Shown: piece after piece, positions 62,054 to 64,000 of the stretch
Layout: the number at the start of each line of letters is the position of its first letter
How positions within the stretch are numbered: position 1 is the first letter of the stretch
NCBI GenBank assembly: GCA_030278955.1
Contig: JAOANR010000002.1
Location: 24,972,057-25,036,056, forward strand
Direction: 5' to 3'
Source: Hygrophila difformis
Lineage: Eukaryota; Streptophyta; Magnoliopsida; Lamiales; Acanthaceae
Length of the DNA: 64,000 nucleotides
The notes under the pieces: generated by a model
Told to the model about the DNA's origin: nothing
Databases searched by the model: none
The model's input: the letters and a program-made list of their open reading frames with translations, nothing else
Made by a program: the position numbers and the translations under genes

Positions 62054-63124
62054 TGACATGAATGGAACCCGGGATCGAAGTTGGTATCGACTTGTAAAAC
62101 AAGAGGATGGATATTGCCAAATGACACTTGGTGCCAAATGGGAAAGAAAAATGAAGAACAAGGAAAAATAAAATGATAGGGAAGCAATCACAATTAAAGG
62201 GGGTTAGGAGAAGCTAAACAAGGTATGAAGACCTTGTCCTCAACTCAATCTAACCATCCAAGAACCTTGATTAGTAACCATTTTTGGATGCTTCAATTCC
62301 AAAATGGTGAGTATTTCCCAATAAACACTCAAAGGGTATTGTTCCAACATAGGTTGGACACAATGTGATCTTTTGAAATAGATAAGAGAGATGTTCTCAT
62401 TTCAAATAAACAAAAGATGAGAAATATTGTTTGGGAGGACATATATATAGGCCTCCAACTTACAAGGGCAAAATAGGAAGAAAAATACATGAAAAACCCT
62501 AGAAAACATGAAAAATGGCATTCTGGACAGACTTTGTCGCGGAGCAGGATCCGTGTCGCGGAACAGGCATCGCGACTGGGTCTGTATCGCGGAACATGGC
62601 ATCGCAACTGGGTCTGTGTCGCGGAACAGCCTTTGTCGCGGAACAGTCTTTGTCGCGGAACAGCCTTGTCGCGGAACAGACTTTGTCGCGGAACAGACTT
62701 TGTCGCGGAACAGTCTTGTCGCGGAACAGCCTTTGTCGCGGAACAGGGTCCTTGTCGCGGAACAGGGTCCTTGTCGCGGAGCAGGGTTTCGCGACAAAGG
62801 TGGTTTGGCGACAGGAGCCCTAAAAATCCAACAAGTCTATAGCGGACCCCACAGTAGTTGTGTAATTTATTACATGCCATTGTTTAAACTAGAATAAGTC
62901 TGAATTAAACAAAATAACAGTTCAACACTTCCGATCATTGACTGGTCTCCGGCCGGCGACGGCGGCGGCGCCGACCAAACTCCGGCCAAGTTCCGGTCAA
63001 CTTCCGGCGAACTCCGATCAAGCTCCGGTGACGTCCGGCGGTGCTCCGGCGGTGTTCCGGCGACTCTCTGGTGATCCCCATTTGACCCGAATTGGTAATC
63101 GGGTTGGTCCGGACTTCCACGTCA
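62054..63124 (-). repeat. RE-Q 5' LTR
   Basis: 1071 bp; TATATATA at 62442-62449; array 62532-62822; followed by target duplication ACTGT. Confidence 0.96.
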
Positions 63125-64000
63125 ACTGTCGTTCATCCAATGGAGTTGGTATGGACGAATGTGGTTTTCGGTAGGTATTTTCATCTTTCTTACGGCATAT
63201 AGACTTATTACATTGGTACAACTACCGTTATCAACAATAATAGAAGTCAAATTTCCACAAATCTCCCCATAACAATGAAATAAATTCTCCCTTTGAGCAA
63301 GCTCGTTGTCGGGGTTGTCAATCTGTTTCTCAGTATTCAACACTCTCATGGCGACCAAGTTGGGTAGACGGACTTCATCTTGATTGATGCACTCGTCTGC
63401 GGACTCGTCACTGCCATACCCATACTCGTCGGCTTCTCTTTCTTCGTCTTCATCCTCGGCCTCATCCTCTTCAAAGCCCACAATTCGGTAGTCACCTGTT
63501 TCAGTAGTAACTACATTAGCTCTGCGTACATTAGGGCAATTAGGAGAAATATGGCCAGGTTGGCGACATTTATAACAAATAATATCTTTATCTCCCCTTT
63601 TGGGTCGATATCTGTCTGGCTCTCGAGGCCTTCGATCATCTCGCCTATCAGTTCGGAAATCTTTTCCTAACTCGAAACCTCAGGGCTTGTTCCCTTTGTC
63701 ATCCTTTGGATAGGATTTATGCTTATCAGCTTCAGGCTTTGAACTCCACTGCCTTGGCGGATGAGAATGTGAGCTGGAGTGCTGGCGGCTTCGTTCTTGC
63801 TTCATTTGGATATCCAATGTAGTAGCAAGATGAATGCACTCCTGCAGATCCTCATAATGTCTGAGCTTGATCTCCTTCTGGACGTCGAGCCTCAATCCTT
63901 TGATGAAACGGGTGATGAATAGCCCTTCGTCTTCCCGTATGGCAGATCTCATCATAATGTACTCCAACTCTTTATAATATTCTTCTACAGTCCTGTTTCC

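Larger units (their letters stand above)
58444..63124 (-). mobile_element. RE-Q, young non-autonomous element with unknown ORF
   Basis: 4681 bp, minus strand, target duplication ACTGT (58439-58443, 63125-63129) in the RE-P protease code. The 1071-bp LTRs (58444-59514, 62054-63124) differ at one position that I find (T/C in CTCCGGYGGTG, 59440/63050). Contains primer-binding site, leader with LH2, one ORF of unknown function, palindrome and polypurine tract; no pol genes. One of the two youngest insertions here. Confidence 0.96.
54142..64000 (-). mobile_element. RE-P, autonomous Ty3/gypsy element, right part off the window
   Basis: Minus strand: 3' LTR 54142-55305, polypurine tract, pol, protease and part of gag up to the window end, with RE-Q nested in the protease region (58444-63124). 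The frame resumes in phase on the far side of RE-Q (4686 bp removed). Gag N-terminus, leader and 5' LTR are not visible. Confidence 0.92.
55068..64000 (-). pseudogene. gag-pol: RE-P gag-pol polyprotein, frameshift and nonsense, split by RE-Q
   Basis: From the window end: late Gag (TRFIKGLRLDVQKEI), zinc knuckle CYKCRQPGHISPNC (about 63538-63584), acidic linker, RENLFHCYG, protease IVDNGSCTNVIS (about 63215-63250). Then, beyond RE-Q from 58443, the protease end ([11 protein letters not shown]), reverse transcriptase ([18 protein letters not shown]), RNase H (EIECDASG), integrase HHCC and core ([16 protein letters not shown]), GPF module and the LTR-encoded tail. Lesions: a TGA at about 63680 just before GFE (homologues KGFE) in Gag, and one base missing near 55845, where SSNSKSWDE should be read, shifting the integrase C-terminal part (55763 down) to another frame. 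All catalytic residues before the shift look intact. It could have been active before these changes. Confidence 0.9.

Overview
The window looks like plant nuclear DNA: gene-free heterochromatin of a large-genome flowering plant. Every LTR-plus-leader junction carries a primer-binding site for initiator methionine tRNA (TGGTATCAGAGCC or its complement). The coding capacity is plant Ty3/gypsy throughout: CCHC zinc knuckle, DNGSCTN protease, YFDDIL reverse transcriptase, DASG RNase H, HHCC plus D,D35E integrase and a GPF module. A C-terminal tail runs over the polypurine tract into the LTR, which is most like the CRM (centromeric retrotransposon) clade; that clade call is inference. I found no host gene, tRNA, rRNA or CRISPR, and the species cannot be told. 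My element names are RE- (element) and LTR-.

Layout. 1-13928: 5' end of minus element RE-A; its LTR is split by RE-B (2360-6660, minus, TSD TTTAA) and RE-C (7420-13614, plus, TSD CTGGG). 13929-14234: integrase scrap RE-D. 14235-23740: degenerate autonomous RE-E (minus), split by solo LTR-F (TSD AAATG). 23741-25897: plus LTR and leader RE-G, then a minus gag scrap RE-H. 25898-26690: part of LTR-I. 26691-52483: RE-J (minus, right end lost to view), split three times: by solo LTR-K (TSD TAATG) holding solo LTR-L (TSD CTTCA) holding complete RE-M (30954-39819, TSD CACAC); by complete RE-N (42136-51355, plus, TSD TAGGT); and by RE-O (52484 onward). RE-O is cut by RE-P (54142 to window end, minus), which carries RE-Q (58444-63124, minus, TSD ACTGT). 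Insertions are four deep.

How they work together. RE-E, RE-J, RE-M, RE-N and RE-P are gag-pol elements, each damaged by at least one stop, frameshift or catalytic change; RE-N is nearest to intact. RE-B, RE-C and RE-Q are non-autonomous. RE-C has only Gag-like and protease sequence. RE-B and RE-Q encode a conserved protein of unknown function that is neither Gag nor Pol, joined to a Gag-like N terminus. They share with the autonomous elements the primer-binding site, polypurine tract, LTR ends and base-paired leader hairpins, as expected if autonomous relatives package and integrate them in trans. Left and right LTRs of RE-C and RE-Q differ at one position each by eye, RE-N at about three and RE-M at about three, so these insertions are recent.

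Most notable signals: (1) the unknown RE-B/RE-Q protein; (2) two covarying leader hairpins; (3) tandem arrays in U3, different in sequence but at the same place in most LTR families, several with a CGCG-type core and flipped orientation; (4) a composite LTR in RE-C.
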